A stretch of DNA of 6,218 nt from NCBI GenBank assembly GCA_947244675.1, contig CAMXLV010000095.1:1-6218 (forward strand). Direction: 5' to 3'. The stretch comes from an uncultured Clostridium sp. (GTDB taxonomy: Bacteria; Bacillota_A; Clostridia; TANB77; CAG-508). The notes under the pieces are model-generated. The model saw only the letters and a program-made list of their open reading frames with translations. It ran no database searches and was not told the origin of the DNA. Every line of letters starts with the position of its first letter. Within the stretch, counting starts at the first letter, position 1. The translations under genes were made by a program, and so were the position numbers. This document shows, piece by piece, positions 4,900 through 6,218 of this stretch.

Positions 4900-6218
4900 A
4901 TGAAAATTAGTGAGTTTAATAGAATAATTATAAGTGGAAATATATTTAATAATACGCAACTGGAATTTTTTCCTAATAATAAAAAGACACTTAGAATATG
5001 TAATATTTATGGAAAAAACGGAACAGGAAAGTCTACAATATCCAAAGGAATTAAGTCAAATTATGAAAATATAGTTGTCAGATTTAAAGATGTTCAAAAT
5101 AATGAATTATTGCGTGAAGATACTGATAAAATATACTTATATAATGAAGATTTTATTGATGCAAATGTAAAAACATCAGAATCAGGAATGAAAACAATAA
5201 TAATGTTAGGAGAACAAAAAAATTTAGATGATCAGATAGAATTATTAAATGACAAGAGGAAACTACTAGACAAAGAACAACAAAGATTAAATATTGAAAA
5301 AGAGAAATTTGAGAATCAAAATGATGTATGTAGTCCAAAACATTTTAAAGCAACCATTGAAAGTACTTTAAAAAGTAATTGGGCTTCTAGAGATAAAGAT
5401 ATAAAGGGGAATATTAGAAATTCTACAGTTCAATATGATTCTATAATAAACAGTATAACAAACAATAAAGATGAAGAGAAAACAAAAGAAGAATTACAAA
5501 AAGAATATAAGGAATTACTAAATATATATACAAAGACAAATAATAATACCACGAAAATTACCAAATCAATTGATACAATAGATAAATTTACTAAGAATAA
5601 TGAAAAGTTAAAAGAATTATTAGAAAAAAAGATTGAAATTGCTCAATTTACAGAAAGAGAAAAATTAATATTATCAAAAATAGAAAATGGAGAACAAAAA
5701 TTTTATGAAACTGTTAGAACAGAATTTTCTAACAAGAATATACAAGTTTGCCCATATTGTTTTCAAGATATTACAGCAATAAAAGATGATATTGTTGAAA
5801 GTATAAATAAAATTTTAAATAAAGATGTCGAAGAACATAAACAAGAATTAGAAGAACTAAAAGCTAAATACATTGTTATAGAAGAATTAGAAGAAGATTT
5901 TAATGCATTGGATGAAAAATTAGTATTAGAAGCCAATAATATAATTGCAAAGATTAACGAACAAATAAATATATATATTATCCCTAAAATAGACGAAAAA
6001 ATAGATAATATTTATACTCCTATAAAAGAAATTTCTACTAATATAGTAGAATTAGAAAATTCATTAAATGAGATTATGAAAAAATTAGAAGATAAAAGAA
6101 TAAAATTTAACAAATCCATTGATGATAAAACAGAAAATAAGAAACAATTAGATAACTTAAATTTGAAGATTTCTTGGTATGAAATACTAGATGATTATAA
6201 ATCTTTAGAAATTCAAGA
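4900..6218 (+). CDS. AAA_13-type coiled-coil ATPase with zinc hook (RloC/PrrC-like), partial
   Basis: The frame is open from the ATG at 4900 to the window edge (439 codons, no stop), so the C-terminus is missing. Residues 1-50 hold a RecF/SMC-like ATP-binding start with Walker A G38-KNGTG-K44-S-T. Residues 78-107 (IYLYNEDFIDANV, then MLGEQ) resemble the AAA_13 family, which includes the anticodon nuclease PrrC. About 107-283 is largely charged coiled coil, C284-P-Y-C287 looks like a Rad50- or RloC-type zinc hook, and a second coiled coil runs from about 290 to 430. This folded-back arm layout matches RloC. Walker B, the ABC signature and any nuclease domain would lie beyond the window, so RloC identity cannot be confirmed. 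The start follows the nuclease stop by 8 bases, with AAGGA at 4883-4887 as a somewhat distant ribosome site, suggesting translational coupling. Other AAA_13 ATPases that partner a separate nuclease are an alternative. Confidence 0.82.
   Translation, partial: MKISEFNRIIISGNIFNNTQLEFFPNNKKTLRICNIYGKNGTGKSTISKGIKSNYENIVVRFKDVQNNELLREDTDKIYLYNEDFIDANVKTSESGMKTIIMLGEQKNLDDQIELLNDKRKLLDKEQQRLNIEKEKFENQNDVCSPKHFKATIESTLKSNWASRDKDIKGNIRNSTVQYDSIINSITNNKDEEKTKEELQKEYKELLNIYTKTNNNTTKITKSIDTIDKFTKNNEKLKELLEKKIEIAQFTEREKLILSKIENGEQKFYETVRTEFSNKNIQVCPYCFQDITAIKDDIVESINKILNKDVEEHKQELEELKAKYIVIEELEEDFNALDEKLVLEANNIIAKINEQINIYIIPKIDEKIDNIYTPIKEISTNIVELENSLNEIMKKLEDKRIKFNKSIDDKTENKKQLDNLNLKISWYEILDDYKSLEIQ

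Noticed and set aside
4614..4959. Two overlapping minus-strand open frames (4614-4844 and 4645-4959)
   Set aside because: Both are opposite the nuclease domain whose active site is intact on the plus strand. Their composition is that of a reverse-strand shadow.
5153..5338. Minus-strand open frame of 61 codons
   Set aside because: It lies opposite the coiled-coil region of the ATPase and is a low-complexity shadow.
1..6218. CRISPR array, tRNA or rRNA genes
   Set aside because: No regularly spaced repeats and no tRNA-like or rRNA-like segments were seen.

Overview
The window is very AT-rich, with AGA and ATA codons favoured and TGA used as a stop (standard bacterial code). This and the protein families point to a low-GC Bacillota genome, most likely a gut-type Clostridia; species cannot be told. 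The gene order is that of an integrative and mobilizable element (IME): a large serine recombinase, TnpV, an oriT-like spacer, MobC and a MOBP relaxase, all on the + strand. A separate module that looks like defence cargo follows.

Positions 1-3726 are the mobility half. The recombinase enters from the left edge and is broken by an apparent one-base insertion near position 54, inside the conserved GHxPG...PxGY motif. The ATG at 46 is therefore probably not a true start. TnpV follows 27 bases later (true start 1429). The 231-base spacer 1789-2019 has two perfect hairpins and a 9-base direct repeat and is the likely origin of transfer. mobC and the relaxase gene overlap by 29 bases, and a strong rho-independent terminator (3692-3726) closes the unit. 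The recombinase would excise and integrate the element. MobC and the relaxase would nick oriT and lead the strand out through a conjugation machine supplied by another element, since no type IV secretion gene is visible.

Positions 3727-6218 are the cargo half. It has its own extended -10 promoter and a 5' leader with a 14-bp perfect hairpin. Next come a DUF1016/YhcG-type PD-(D/E)XK nuclease (true start 3845) and, 8 bases after it, an AAA_13-type ATPase with Walker A and a CPYC zinc-hook-like motif (RloC/PrrC-like architecture) that runs off the right edge. This nuclease plus coiled-coil ATPase pair is a plausible anti-phage or anti-plasmid operon, but that is inference.

The most unusual signal is a pair of palindromes with the same core (TTTGCAAC, five bases, GTTGCAAA). 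One is in the nuclease leader and one lies inside its coding sequence 334 bp downstream. Their flanking bases differ but still pair.
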